A stretch of DNA of 64,000 bases from Emiliania huxleyi CCMP1516 (GCF_000372725.1 NW_005201259.1:144151-208150); one strand, 5' to 3'. Positions 1 through 13,365 are shown, numbered from the stretch's first letter. The notes: a model not told the origin generated them from the sequence alone. Numbers and translations: made by a program.

Positions 1-405
1 CTCTGATGGACAGCCCTGACTATCCCTGACACACACAGAGAGTCACTCTGACGGCACACAACACCCTATGACTGCGTCATGACCAGCAGCCTGCCATGTG
101 TCGCCGGTGCCGCTTTCGTCGCTGTGCTTCTTTAGCAGGCGGTGGACTGTCGGCTGCGAGGACGGTCGCATTTGCGCGAGGCGAGGCGAGCATTGCTGCG
201 CGTTGCATGCGCCATGACTCGCGCCAGCGCGTGCGGGAGCTCCTGGCTGAGCGTTGAGTCCAGGCGAGTTGCGCTGGCCACTATCACTACGCCGAGCCGA
301 GCTGACGCGCCGAGGCGCCGGCCAGCCGCAGCCGTGAGGCATGCCACAGCAGCAGAGGCACCTGCCACCCATTGAGCGGGCAGACAGAAGGCCAGGGCAG
401 CACCA
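1..405 (-). repeat. Partial inverted copy of the interior of the 41.3-42.2 kb element
   Basis: Read on the minus strand, this segment matches about 41562-41968 almost base for base, including the stretch covering the GCCTCTGCTGCTGTGGCATG motif. Similarity stops near position 402, and the copy runs off the left edge of the window. It is therefore a fragment of the same non-autonomous transposon family described at 41341-42224. Open frames read through it on both strands, but they follow the repeat and show no protein motif. Confidence 0.8.
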
Positions 406-1947
406 GGGCGACCAGATTCGACGACGAGCGGACGATAGTACCGCCTCTGTTCGCCCTGTGCATGTCAGGCCAGGCTGCAGCAGGGCACTACCATCGTGCT
501 GCCCTGCTGCAGCCTGACCTTGCCCACTGTGCACAGTCGCCAGAGCACCACCACCGCCCGGCATCGTGTCACGGCGAGCTCCTTCTGCGCCCGCTCGCGA
601 GGCTCTCGCGCTGGCACACTTTGGCCATCTGCTGCTCGCGTTCGGCGAGCTCTTCTCCGCACTCCTGCCACGGTGCCGTCACCACACACCTTCTGGCCGG
701 CCTTTGAGCCGCGCGGACTCGCCGGCGGGGGCAACGTGTCGACCTCTCTCTCTGGTGCACCACGGGCCGCGACGGCTGCTAGCAGCAGGCGCGAGGAGGC
801 AGTGTGCCGGCACAGTCGAGCCGGAGCATCGGGTTCTTGATGCTTGTGGGATCAAGTCTGACCTTATGTGGCATAATATGCAACAATAATGCGATGCTAT
901 CTCCCGGCTTTTTGAGATATGATCCCTCAAAGTCGAATTATGGTTTACTGGTGACCATAGTAGTGTCTGGCTTGTTTGCGTTTCTTCAAACGAATCGTTT
1001 AAAGTCTCAACAATCACTAAGCTGCTTATGGGGCACCGCAGAGGCTCCCTTGGGGATGTCTGAGGCCACCCCAACCACTCACCAAGCGGCCTTTCGTGGG
1101 CGTATTCAAAGCTACTTTTATGGTTTATTCCCACACACAAGACACATTTGCGAGTATCGACGAGTTCGAGAGAGCCACAGGCTTTCGCTTGGGAGGGATT
1201 GAGCGCGCTTGGGACGGACTTCAGGTTGCACCTGAAAATCTGACGGTTCTCGCTCCCCATCGAGCTCTTCTTGCCGCACGGCCGCTCTTCCTGATCCTGT
1301 GTGCCGGCACAGAAGCTCCGTGTAAGCCATCCAACCTCCAACGTGATAGGAACGAGTGTATCGCTTTGACGGATCGACCGTGCTTGTAGCTTGTTATCCA
1401 CATCGATGTGACGCACACAGTGACACATCATAACGACACATGCTCTCCCACCCGCCGGGCCGCAAAACGCTCTCGACGAGAGCCACAAGAAGGCGTCCGC
1501 ACAGCAAGCCGCTCGTCCGGACAGCGTGCTCCCTCGTCGATGTCGGCGAGCGCATGGCGCACGCCTTGGACGGTGGCGAAGCCAAAACACCGATGTTGGC
1601 CGTACGCTGGCGTGAGCGGCGGCGGTCGAGACCTCACCCTTCGCGCCGACGACCTAACCTCACTCGGAACAACCTCACCCACACAACCCAACCCAACACA
1701 CCCAACCTCCACCCAAAAAGCACGATTCTCTGAAGTTGGGCCCTCGCCTTCGCCTATTTTCGCCATTTTCGCGTCGCTGCGTTTCTGGGGATAGGTAGTA
1801 TCGGCAACGCCCCTATCCAGCAAGGAGCCGGAATCCAAGACAATTGCTTCCACGCGACTTTTACGTTTCGCGGGCTAAAATCCGCCCCGCCTTGCACCGC
1901 CCTCGAAGTGACGCTCCGTCGTTGTTTTTGTGCGTCAGTGCGTCTCG
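406..1947. other. Region upstream of the first sulfotransferase; no confident gene
   Basis: No recognised gene. A relatively A+T-rich island lies at about 838-1010, unlike its surroundings. A plus-strand frame (ATG 1120, stop 1389) gives 89 residues including SIDEFERATGFRLGG, which looks protein-like. On the minus strand a 303-codon frame is open across 679-1590. Neither shows a family motif, and only one can be real. A pyrimidine-rich stretch with CCTATTTTCGCCATTTTCGC (about 1756) precedes the sulfotransferase and may belong to its promoter. Confidence 0.35.
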
Positions 1948-3750
1948 ATGAATCGGGGCCGCGGCTGGATTGGGCTTCGCCTCACGACGGCGTGCGTGAC
2001 TTTAGCCCTGCCGGCCAAGCGAGCGTCCCTAAGCAGCGACTATGAGCACGCCGAGCACCTGCTCCGCGCGGGCTTCGAGCGCAAGCCCCTGTCGCTGGCT
2101 GATTCGCAGGCGGGCGGAGACTGCCTGCAGCACACTCTCACCTCTGGCCAGCGCGATGCGGTGGCCGATCGGTCGTCCCACCTGGATTCAGCTACGTTTG
2201 CTCAGCTACGCACTTTCTCCATGTTCGTCGGCTACTCCAGCTCTGGCCACACTTTGGTGGGCGCTCTGCTCGATGCGCACCCCAACATCGTCATGGCGCA
2301 CGAGCACGGTTCGCTGCGCGAGTACAGGTCGCTACGCGCAGCGAGTACAGGACGTCAGCTGACGTCCGGGGAGGGCGCCTCAAGGCGGACGGCTCTCTTC
2401 ACCTCACTTGTGCGCAACTCGGTCACGTGCGCCGTCTACGGGCGTATGCAGTCGGGCTTCAACTACTCGTTCGGCGGCGCGCTCCCATGGCAGGGCCGCT
2501 GGTGCGCTGCGAGCCAGACTGACGACCAAGGGGTGTGCGAGGGCCGCGGTCTACTGGCCATCGGCGACAAGAAGGGCGGCCAGACAGCTGAGGACCTCAT
2601 GGCCCTCAACGGCACCGCGCAGGTACTTGCACGCACACACACGCACGCACGCCGCAGTAAGCTGCTAGAAGCTGCTGCTCGGCTGTGCACATGGATACAT
2701 CACCTTCACCCCACACACTTGCTGCTGCAGATCTCTCTGCTGCTTGATATGGCGGCGGGGCTGCAGCTGCCCCTCCGGCTGTTGCACGTGTTGCGCAACC
2801 CGTTCGATATGATGGCGTTCGCTTGCTAGAGAGTTTGTCGTGGGCGGTGAAGAGCGTCTATTCACGCCTCGGTCCGCAAGCAGGCGACGCGCTGGCTGGT
2901 GGAACGGTCGAGTGCGGACCTGCGCCCCGCGGGCGGTGCCGCCCCACCCACCGACCAATCGTGGCACGCGCTCACCGTGTGCGAGCTCGCCTACCTTAGC
3001 ACAAAGGCGTGGTCCAGACTCTCGCTGCTCGCCAAGATCCTGCGGCTGCGCGCCAAGGTCGCCGAGCATGGCTGCACCTGTTCGGTGGAGGGGTCGAGTG
3101 GCCTCGCATGCGCGTGCGCCCGTGCAGGCGCATCCGCAGGCGCCGCCGCCGCGCCGGCCAGCCTCGCGCAGGCGGATGTTGGCTGGCTCGACCTGAGGAC
3201 CGAGCTCTTCACAAGAGAGCCTCGCGTGCACCTGCGAGCGCTCTGCGCCTTCCTCGCGGTCCCCTGTCCCGAGAGCTTCCTCGCCTCCGCGACGGCGGTG
3301 GTGCGTCCCGCGCGCAGCGCGACGGCGGAGCTGCTGCGCTGGCCGCAGCAGTTGGTCGACGCAATCACCGGGCGGTTACGAAAGATGACGAAAGATGACC
3401 CGTCGCTCCTTCCTTTGCTGGGAGGCTACATTGACGAGACTCCCTTCAGGTCCGGAGCCACAGGCTCGGGTGATCTCGCGCAGCTGTCAACGCACGTGCC
3501 GGAGATTGCGAGGATGCTGACCGATCGGTTCCGGTGCCAAGAAAACAAAGACGCGCACCGGAGGGCCCTGACCAAACTTGCGTGGTGGCGGGAGCCGGTA
3601 AACCGAACGGCGCGGGCAAAGGCGGACGCGATCGTCGCGGGGGCACAAGCTATCCACGACCTGCATAGCCAGCGGCGGCGGGCCGCCGCCAAGGAGAGGC
3701 GGGAGCGAATAACGCCATGGCAACCACCAGGAAAGGGCCCGAGTCGCTAG
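1948..3750 (+). CDS. Sulfotransferase-like protein, multi-exon (possibly broken)
   Basis: Probable PAPS-dependent sulfotransferase of the secretory pathway. The first in-frame ATG is 1948 (MNRGRGWIGLRL), followed by a weak hydrophobic stretch that could anchor it. The 5'-phosphosulfate loop appears as FVGYSSSGHTLVGALLDAHP and the 3'-phosphate-binding part as VLRNPFDMMAF. A GT-AG intron is likely at 2623-2730 (ACCGCGCAG|gtacttg to gctgcag). Two in-frame stops at 2827 and 2848 then interrupt the frame. Beyond them the same frame is open from 2851 to 3750 and carries typical C-terminal sulfotransferase text (WLDLRTELF, then a LCAFLAVPCPESF helix). Either a short unusual intron removes 2820-2850 or the gene is decaying. 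The acceptor sugar or lipid cannot be inferred. Confidence 0.7.
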
Positions 3751-4059
3751 CAACATACCTCCCACAACACTTCATTACCGGGGACCAATGCCTAGCCCCT
3801 GTGTGTCCGCCGCGTGTGGAGAGGAGCACCCCCCCCCCCCTGCGGACGGCGGACCCCCGCGTCGGCGTCGCCCCGCCGGGAGGGCCCGCCGACCCTCGAG
3901 GTGAGGTGTGAAAGAACAGGTCTGGGCCCGTGGCTCTCGCTCCCGCCTCGAGCCTCGTTTCGAGGAGGACCACTCGAGCGAGTAGTTGCCGCACGCCCAG
4001 GGGGCCGGGGAGGCTAAGAAGCGCACCGCAGCCTTGAGCCTAGACGCTAGACCGCAGCG

Positions 4060-4235
4060 GGCCGGACGATTGGGATCGGGCTACGAGCAAGAAAGCCCTG
4101 GCCCTAGGGGGGTGCGCGTTCGCAGGGAAGGGGCCATAGAGAGTAAACACGGGTCTCCGAGGGTCGTTGGCTCTACGCTTTGGGTCGTTCCCCTAGCCGC
4201 TAGCGGCGGAACGCCCCCTCTACACTCGGAGCTAA
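4060..4235 (+). repeat. Dispersed repeat, inverted copy at 29405-29590
   Basis: The block running from GGGCCGGACGATTGGGATCG through the GCGAACGCGCACCCC-type stretch to CCCTCTACACTCGGAGCTA reappears in reverse complement at 29405-29590 with scattered substitutions. No coding signal or RNA family is evident. A separate 25-bp element at 4309-4333 (CCCAACGCGGCCAAAGGAT core) is inverted at about 11575-11600. The stretch from 3754 to 4060 holds only a poly-C run and GC-rich sequence. Confidence 0.75.
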
Positions 4236-4619
4236 TTAGACACCAGACGGAGACGCGAACACGACGCACACACACTCTCACCCGACATCGCCGCTTAACA
4301 CATCCTCGCTACCCAACGCGGCCAAAGGATTATCAGCTGGTCGGCCGCCATGTGGGCCTCCGGGCCTGCTACGGCGGCGCGGCCGGTTGAGGCCGGGCTC
4401 GGCCCGGCCCGCGACGGCTGGCCGCCGTCGAGCGCGCTCGCACTGCTCGTCCAAGATGGCGGCGGTGGCGATTGCGGCAACAAAAGTTCAGTCGTACAGC
4501 GCTCAGGCGTCTGGCATCTGTCGTCTGTTGTCGCATTTCGCACACGCGCGCGCCGCGCGACCCGCCCGTCGCTCCGCGAGGGCATGAGCCTTCCGCGATT
4601 CGATCCCGCAGCCAAAAGC

Positions 4620-5079
4620 TGCTCGCTCGAACCGCGGCCGACTCCGCCATCGCGGCCGCAGCTGTTGAGCTCTCCAGAAGACTGGTGCCTCATATGCTGC
4701 CTCCCTGCGGATGCTGCCGGCGAGCCTGGCGGTCCTCTGTACTACAAGGATGTGCTGACTCGATTCTACCTCGAATTCTTCTACCCCCACGACTCGGAAC
4801 GCGAATGTGACAGGACCATCGGGTCCTTCAGCCACCAAAGCGAGATCACCCGAGAGCAGCTGAGCCTGCCTCTGGCCTCGCCTCCCTCTCCTTCAGGCAT
4901 TCGTTGGCATCCTATGGGTCGTCCAGAGTATCGACCTCTGGCTTGTCAGCCGCCCCACCGAGGGCACCATGAAGTACAGCGATCGCCACCTCGCTGGCCT
5001 CTCCGCAGGCCCCCCCGACCGCGTCAAACTCATGGGCGCGGGCTCTCTCGGCTACGGGACCGGCCCCAGCTTCGGCTGA
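4620..5079 (+). CDS. Candidate two-exon gene, unknown product
   Basis: Unrecognised. A good 3' splice site (cctctccttcag) ends at 4896 and opens a 60-codon frame to TGA 5077-5079. That frame starts AFVGILWVVQSIDLWLVS, a plausible membrane-inserted helix, followed by RPTEGTMKYSDRH and a Gly-rich tail. The upstream frame around 4730-4830 (YYKDVLTRFYLEFFYPHDSE) also looks coding. A GT at about 4830 could join the two with a 67-nt intron. The start codon is not determined. Dispersed-repeat sequence begins just after the stop. This could be a small membrane protein or the last exons of a decayed gene. Confidence 0.35.
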
Positions 5080-5187
5080 GGGCTAACAAGCTGCGGAGCC
5101 CAAATCACTGTGAGAGTCGTGATTTCTTGTTGGTCTCCTAAAATCTCTCTCTCCCAAAGGATGTCCAAAGAAAGAAGAATTGTTAAA

Positions 5188-5480
5188 ACACAAGCCTCTC
5201 TCACAGCACGCTGGCACGACAAGGGCGCGGACTGGCGCGGACTGGCACACCCACCGGCTCACCGAAAGAAGAAAACATGCCAGCAGGATGGGAGGCGGCA
5301 CCTCGGTCCTCGCTCCACGCCGCCACCACACACACAGGGATTTCACGGGACAGAAGGTGTGTCGCAAGCCGTCGCCCGCCCAAAAAGAAAGAAAGAAAAG
5401 GACAACCCAAGGGAGGGATGGGAGGACGGCACGCCGCCACCACACAGGGAGGGATTTTAAGGAGAGGGGTGTGGTGCGCT
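5188..5480. repeat. Two dispersed repeats: 5188-5240 and 5362-5480
   Basis: The first part (ACAAGCCTCTCTCACAGCAC to GGGCGCGGACTGG) recurs at 38660-38712. The second part is an A-rich AAAGAAAGAAAG block followed by GACAACCCAAGGGAGGGATG, CACGCCGCCACCACACAGGG and GATTTTAAGGAGAGGGGTGT. This same unit is present twice in tandem at 51130-51350. No gene is seen between 5080 and 5772. Confidence 0.75.
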
Positions 5481-5768
5481 AGCCGTCGCCCACCCTTGGG
5501 CGTCCGCCTCTTCCTATCTCTCTTCGCAGTCTCTCTCCGATTCTCGCTTCAACCTTCGTGCCACCTCGCGGTCGCCCCCTTCTCGTCGTGCTCTCCCTTG
5601 TCGCTTCTTCCTCTGTCGCGTCGCTCTCCTCTGCCTCGTTCTGCGCCGCCGCCGCCGCCTGCCGTTCCCTTGTTCTCTCGGCTTCTTTCGCCTTTCGGCG
5701 CAGCTCCGCCCTCCTTGCTGCATATCCTGGCCCCTCGAGTGCGCGCAAGTGCGGATCGTTTCTTTTGA

Positions 5769-7729
<1,961 letters not shown>

Positions 7730-9384
7730 TCGGGACACTCACACGCGCACGAAGCGGGGTCCGCGCCTGGCCGGATCGCCTTTCTCGTTGCTGGATCGAT
7801 GTGGTGTCGGTCAGAGAGTTGTGAGGGGTTACGTCGAATAATAAGAGATGTATATGTGATGAGAAAACCCGGGCGCCGGGGTAAGCGCGCACGTTTTTTT
7901 AACCGCGCGCCGCCGGCCACAATGTGGCCGCCCGGCCCGCCGGCGCCGCCGCGGGCCCGCCGGCGCCGGGCCCGCGCGCCCCGCTCTCTCTCGCCTCCAG
8001 TGCCCAGAGCGCCCCCCTGCGCCCTGGCCCAGACCGGACGCACTGTGGCGAACGAGCCAGCAGAAAGTGGCAAAAACGGTACCAGCAGAATGGCGCGTTC
8101 TCGCCCCCTTTCCTGTACGCGTGGGTCTCAGAGGACGAATGCGCACCGGGCCTTCGAGGACATCAAAGTCGGCTGCGCCCTACGGCCATCCCGCCGGCTC
8201 TCGAGTGTCGCAGCGCGACGCGCTTCACCCCTCACTCCGCGCTGCGAGTCGATCTGGAGACGACGCTCGGCCACCGCCAACTCCACCCTGACGCGTCGCA
8301 CATGCGCCGAGTGTCCCCCCCGAGGGTGTCCTTGTATAGTATGCTTGGTTGCGAGTTAAAAAAAGCCCGTTCCGCACCCGCAGCCAGCACCAGTACACAT
8401 GCCGTTCTGGTGCCCCTCGGCTGGCCAGAGGACGACTCACAATGCAAAATCGGAAAGACATCACGAGGGGCCGTATAAACGGTGCCGCAGCGGCCCGGGA
8501 CACTAACAGTGAATTGCTGCCACTCGCCCGGCCTCCTCCCCCTCGGGGTCGCCCGGAAAGTGGGCTTGCGCACCGGCGCCCCCCCCAGCACGCCGACCCG
8601 AGGTGTACCCTCCGGCCACCTGGGAGCGGAGTCCGATTTTGGCCCATTAGCTTCACCATGATGGATACGGAGGTGGCCAGCCCTTGGTTGTGCACCTGCG
8701 GCGCGAAGAGGAGGTGATCTCGTCGGACGAAGGCCGTGCCGAGAGCGCGCGCAGCGCGGAAGAGGGTGCGCAGCGCGTCGCGGCCGCGCACTTGGGAGCC
8801 GAGGGGATGGCCGGAGGGGGCGGGACGCCTGCATGTCCTCGAAGCTCCCATCCGCATACGCAAGCCGAGCAGCGAACGGCGGCGAGAGAGTTTGGCAGGG
8901 TCAGCAAGGACCGCGCATGGCGAAGGACCCGATTTTGCTACTTTTGCTGTTTTTCGCTGCCCATCGTGCGAGAGACCGCGGGCTAGACACGACGAGAGAG
9001 ACCGCCCGCGAGACCGCGGCCGCGGCTCAGACCCGAGACCGCACGAGACCCCAGAGCCCAGACGGTTCCGCAGACGCATGCCCAGACGTGAGACGACTCC
9101 TTCTCTCGCGGCGTCTCGCCGCGCGTCGATAGTTTCTCTCCTCAACACACTCTGGCTATCTCTCTCACGTAGATCTGTGGAAGCTGTCGACTCACTACAC
9201 GACTCGCGCCCGCCCGTATTGCGTCAGGGACTCGCGCCCGCCCGTATTGCGTCAGGAGCTATTACCTCCCACCTCCGGCGCGAGATCGCACAACGCTCTC
9301 GAGATCGTACCTCGCCACGTCCCGCCACATCCCAGGCTGTCTCCGTCGCGCGCCTCGCACGGACGAGGACGACAAAAGCCCTCG
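7730..9384. repeat. Imperfect inverted repeat (arms about 8060-8290 and 8725-8965) in a gene-poor stretch
   Basis: The left arm has CTTCGAGGACATCAAAGTCG, CGGCCATCCCGCCGGCTC and TCCGCGCTGCGAG in order. The reverse complement of the right arm has CTTCGAGGACATGCAGGCGT, CGGCCATCCCCTCGGCTC and TCCGCGCTGCGCG in the same order. Identity is roughly 70 percent by eye. The arms would fold back around a 430-bp centre. Long open frames on both strands across this segment follow the repeat and have no motif. A perfect 28-bp tandem duplication sits at 9201-9256 (unit GACTCGCGCCCGCCCGTATT plus GCGTCAGG). No gene is supported between 7730 and 9384. Confidence 0.6.
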
Positions 9385-9787
9385 TCAGTCAGGGCTCAGG
9401 CACCGCCAGTACCGCCGCTGCACTGCCTTGGCCTCATCGATGCTCCGGCGGGCGGCGGCTGCCGCCGAGCCCTCATGTGCGCGGCGCCGCGCAGACGGCG
9501 TGCCCTTGTCGCCGCCCTGTCCGAACCCGTCCCGCGCCAAGCGCAGCCTTGCCGCCTGCCGCTCGGCGGCGCGAGCCTCCCGGCTGCTCTGAGCCTGCTC
9601 GGCGCCGGCAGACGCGGCCAGCTTCTTCAGCTCGCGCGCCGCGCGCTCACCAACGGGCGTCGCCGGCGCTTCCTTGGAGGGCGTGTCCCCTGCCGCCCGC
9701 GCCCGCCCGCCGCGCCTCGGCGCAACGGCCGAAGCGGGAGCCGCGACCGCGAAGGCGGCGGCGGCGGCGGCGGCGGCTTCAGCGGAA

Positions 9788-9819
<32 letters not shown>

Positions 9820-11451
9820 TTCAGCGGAAGCGGCGGCGGCGGCGGCATCGGCGGCGGCGGCATCGGCGGCCGCTGCGGCAGCAGCGGACGGCGTGGAGTC
9901 GAGACCGAGTAGCGCTGCCATTGTGGCGGCACCGCACGCGGCAGTGGCCGAGATGGAGTAGCCGCCCTCGAGTGCCACGACCAGCCGCCCCCCCGCGAGG
10001 CGCATCAGCCGGCGGGTGAGCGCGTGGTAGCCGGCCGGAGTGACGTGGCAGCCTCCAAGGGGGTCCCCCTCCGCCGCGTCGTACCCGGCCGCGACGATGA
10101 CGAGGTCGGGGCTGAACTCGGTCGCGATCGGGAGTAGCAGCTCGTCCCACACGGCCAAGTACTCGGCGTCGCCCGGCCTGGAGGCGGAGCCGCGCGTGTT
10201 CCAGCCGACGTTGACGCTCGTGCCCTCGCCGACTCCCTTGCCCACGCCGCTCGGCGACATCTCGGCTGCATACTCCGCCCCCGCCACGTCCACGTCGGCG
10301 GGGAAGAAGGTTCCGCGCTCGAGCCGGTGGACGCTAAAGTACAGCACGGACGGGTCGGCCTCGAAGGCGCGCTGGATGCCGTTGCCGTGGTGGATGTCCC
10401 AGTCGACGACCAGAACGCGCCGCGCGCCCAGCGCCGCGCGAGCGTGCGCGGCCGCCGCGGCCACCGAGTTAATGACGCAGAACCCCATCGCTCGGTGGCG
10501 CTCGGCGTGGTGGCCTGGCGGCCGCACGACGGCGAGCCCGTTGCGCGCACGCCCCGCCATCACCTCCTCGGTTAGCGCGAGCAGCGAGCCGCACGCGAGC
10601 CGCGCAGCGGTGAGTGAGCCGGCGCCGTTGAGGTAGAGCGAGTCCTGCTGTTCGCACCAGCGGCGGAGCTCGCTCGCCTCCAGCCGAACGACCTCCTCGA
10701 GACGTCGCCAATGCGAGCGCTCGTGCACCAGGCAAATCTCGTCCTCGGTCGCCAGCCGGGCGGGCACGCGCAGCGCCGCGCCAGCAAGCCCCTCGGCGCA
10801 GAGCTCCGCCCAGAGCGCGGTGGCGCGAGCGGGCTGCTCCGGGTGCGAGCCCCCAGGGTAGTGGTGGCCAGAGGAGCCCCCCTCCTCGTACACGAGCGCG
10901 CTGCGCGCCAGGTGTGCCGAAGACACCAAGGCAGCCGGGCCTGCCTCGGCCATGCGCGGCGAGATTGCAACCTCCACGCCGCCGCCAGCCGCAGCCGGCT
11001 TAATGACAACCCGCAGCGCCGCGCATGGCTCGTGGAGTGTCAGGCGATGGAGGGCGCGCTCGAGAGGGGCCTCGTCGCAAGGGGGGGGGGCGACGCTGCG
11101 CTGGCTCGAAGAGGTCCCGCGTTCAGCCAAATCGTGAGGACGCACGGTAGGCGTCGCGAGGCAGCAGCTTGCGGGCGGTGGCGGCGGGGGAGGAGCCGGT
11201 GCAAGGGCAGGGGAAGGGGGTGGCGGCGGAGTAACATTTATAGTCTGGCAGCCCTGGCAGCCCCGCGGCGACAGCGGGTTTCTCGCGGGGAGGGCCAGGT
11301 CCCTGTCACGAGGTGTTTTGGAGTGCTTGGTCCCGAGGTCCGCCTCGGGCGTCTCCGGCGTCGTCGATGCACCCAAGGGCACTCGCTCCAGAGGGCGTCG
11401 CGGAGTGGCGTCTGGGACCGCTCGCGCAGCGGCCCAGGGGTCCAAACGCAT
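9385..11451 (-). CDS. Class II histone deacetylase-family protein with long Ala-rich C-terminus
   Basis: Zn-dependent lysine deacetylase, probably nuclear or cytosolic. A single open frame of 688 residues starts at ATG 11451. Residues 1-190 are Pro/Ser-rich and unmatched. The deacetylase domain runs from about 190 to 505. It opens with GHHYPGGSHPEQP and LVHERSHW. RPPGHHAE supplies the paired active-site histidines near residue 312. DWDIHHGNGIQ supplies zinc ligands Asp and His near 350, and GYDAAEGDPLGG the third Asp ligand near 455. EGGY near 493 supplies the catalytic Tyr-type loop. All key residues are present. The tail from about 520 holds alanine runs (GCN-type codons, 9730-9890), then a charged segment ending RRYWRCLSPD. 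The Ala tract is low complexity and may be length-variable. Intronless as read, unlike most neighbours. Confidence 0.93.
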
Positions 11452-12264
11452 TCGAGCGAGGACAGGCGGAGGCGAGCGAGCGAGGAGCGCTGGCGTATTG
11501 GTGCTCTCGATTTGAAGACAAACGCGTTCTGACTAACTTACTCTCGAGGTTCTCGAGGTGGATAGGATTCCTATCCTTTGGCCGCGTTGGGTAGCGATGA
11601 TTGGTGTAACTCGTCACGGCCAATCATCGTGACTTACAGGCACGGCGTATACCCTGGCCACCATATGCGGGCCGACGTATGCGCCGCGAGCACCTATTGC
11701 CCTATAGGCGAGCTCTAACCGGCGGGCTCCAGCGCAGCCACGAGCGAGGCCGAGCCGCAACTCGCGGCCTTCCGGCCTAGATGGAGGCGCGCTCAGCCTC
11801 ACGCGGCGAGCGCCTCCATCATCTTCGCCTCATACGCAGAGTCCAGAGAGAGAGTGTCGTGAACTTGTTGGTTCTCAAAAATCTCTCTCTCCCCCATACG
11901 CATCCTCGCTCGTCGGCTGCCCCAGCACGCACGCAGAGCACAGGAGCATATTAGACGTCTGGGGTTCCGCTGCTGCTGTGTGTGCGCTGTGCAGCAAAAC
12001 CAACGTGACCTCCACCCGGCGAGCGGAGCCAGCCGCCAATGAAACAATCAGCGAGCCGCCAATAAAACAATGATCAATGTTGGTTGTGTGCATGGCGGCG
12101 GGGCCGCGGGGAGCACAGAGAGAGCGGAGAGCGGGTTGGAGAGCTCGGGGGGGGGGGGGGGGGCGGTGTGTGTGTGTGCATGGGCCATGGGCCATGCGCT
12201 CGGGCGGCATCTTTTCCGCGGATTTTCACTTTCGCAGGAGGCGATAAAGGCACCCCGCTGTGCC
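11452..12264. other. Intergenic, no gene seen
   Basis: Contains the 25-bp inverted partner of 4309-4333 at about 11575-11600, a short GAGAGAGA tract near 11850-11890, a 14-base G run near 12150 followed by TGTGTGTGTG, and a repeated CCAATGAAACAATCA / CCAATAAAACAATGA pair near 12036-12073. No coding motif on either strand. Confidence 0.5.
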
Positions 12265-13338
12265 TCAATGACGACCGTGAGGCAAGTGCCGCGCCGCTAC
12301 ATGTTTGTTGCTAAAGTTTGCGCAGCCGAGCAGCGGCCGCCCCCATCGCAGCTCTGCCTTCTCCGCCGCCTTGGCAAGGCGCTTGAAGGCCATGGCGTAC
12401 AGAGCACGGTCATCCGAGGTCAGGTTGTCAAGTAGCGCACGTTCGTTCTCTTGCAGTGCTAGTAGGCTCGGGGGCACGCTAGACGTGTTGTGGTCAATGA
12501 CGGTCACGGTCGGCGGACCACGCGCGCAGTCGCACTGCACGATGGGCTGCGCGTGCATGGTTTGCAGGGCCACGCAGAGCGACACAGCGTAGTGTTCGGT
12601 GACGCCCACCGCGCGCGCTCTCCTGACAACATCGGCCGCGACGTCGAATCGTGCGGGCGAGTGCCATCGCGCGTCGAGCTGCACACCTCGCTTCTTCGGC
12701 CTGCCCTTGATGTCACGACTGTACCAGAGATCGAGGTTGTGCCCTGGCGAGCAGCTCTCGCTGGACAGGCAAGCGGCTGCCGGGTTCACTGGGATGAAAG
12801 AGCACGCGTCGAGCAGCGGCTGGACGTCTGCCAGTGTGGCTCGCTCTCCCGAAGCAACGAACTGCCACCCACGCAGCCAGCGCGCAAGAGGCATCATTTC
12901 TGGTGCGGTGCTCTGCCTCAGCTTTGCGCGCCCCTCAAAACGTTTCGTGGCACAGTGCTTGAACATGCTCACTACCATCGCCGCCGGCTCTCGCAGTAGC
13001 AACACAACCTGCTCGCCACTCCGAAGAGCCCCCTCCAAATATTCGAGGCTGGCGATCTCGTAATAAAAGCTGGAGTCGCTCGCTAGCACGGGCGAGGGCT
13101 GCGTAGCGTCCCAAGCGACGAGGTCGCGCCGAAAAGAGGAGCTGCCTGTCTTTGGCAGCCGCACGTATGCGTACGAGAGGTTAGTGACTCGGGGCCCCTC
13201 ACCAGCGGTGTCGCCATGCGCGTGCGCCGTCGAGGGGCGGGCATTGCTGTGCTGCTTCCTTCGGAAGGCCCGGTAAGCGCGCGAGGCGTTGACGTTTAGG
13301 AGCGCAGGGAGAGAGGACTTCGTCGACACAGCGTGCAT
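12265..13338 (-). CDS. Sulfotransferase-like protein
   Basis: Probable PAPS-dependent sulfotransferase. The frame is open from 13413, but the first 25 codons there are a dispersed repeat, so the ATG at 13338 (MHAVSTKSSLPALL) is preferred, giving about 357 residues. RLPKTGSSSFRRDL is the 5'-phosphosulfate loop near residue 54, and VVLLLREPAAMVVSMFKHC the 3'-phosphate-binding helix with its Arg and Ser. Later text includes four cysteines around ACSFIPVNPAAACLSSESC, which could form disulfides in the Golgi. No clear N-terminal membrane anchor is visible, so an upstream exon may be missing. It lies head to head with the KOW/Cys-rich gene at 13525, with under 200 bp and one 67-bp repeat between them. 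The substrate is unknown. Confidence 0.8.
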   Translation of the reverse strand: MHAVSTKSSLPALLNVNASRAYRAFRRKQHSNARPSTAHAHGDTAGEGPRVTNLSYAYVRLPKTGSSSFRRDLVAWDATQPSPVLASDSSFYYEIASLEYLEGALRSGEQVVLLLREPAAMVVSMFKHCATKRFEGRAKLRQSTAPEMMPLARWLRGWQFVASGERATLADVQPLLDACSFIPVNPAAACLSSESCSPGHNLDLWYSRDIKGRPKKRGVQLDARWHSPARFDVAADVVRRARAVGVTEHYAVSLCVALQTMHAQPIVQCDCARGPPTVTVIDHNTSSVPPSLLALQENERALLDNLTSDDRALYAMAFKRLAKAAEKAELRWGRPLLGCANFSNKHVAARHLPHGRH

Positions 13339-13365
13339 GTGTGCACATTGCTCGCCCGTTTTATA

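Noticed and set aside
679-1590. 303-codon minus-strand frame
   Set aside because: Starts from GTG, overlaps competing plus-strand frames and shows no family motif; kept only as a note.
4060-4235. Ribosomal RNA fragment
   Set aside because: It repeats at 29405 and has a general G-rich look, but I find none of the conserved rRNA core words.
8225-9148. 307-codon minus-strand open frame
   Set aside because: It lies across both arms of an inverted repeat, has biased Arg/Gly/Ser content and no motif; long frames without stops are expected at this G+C content.
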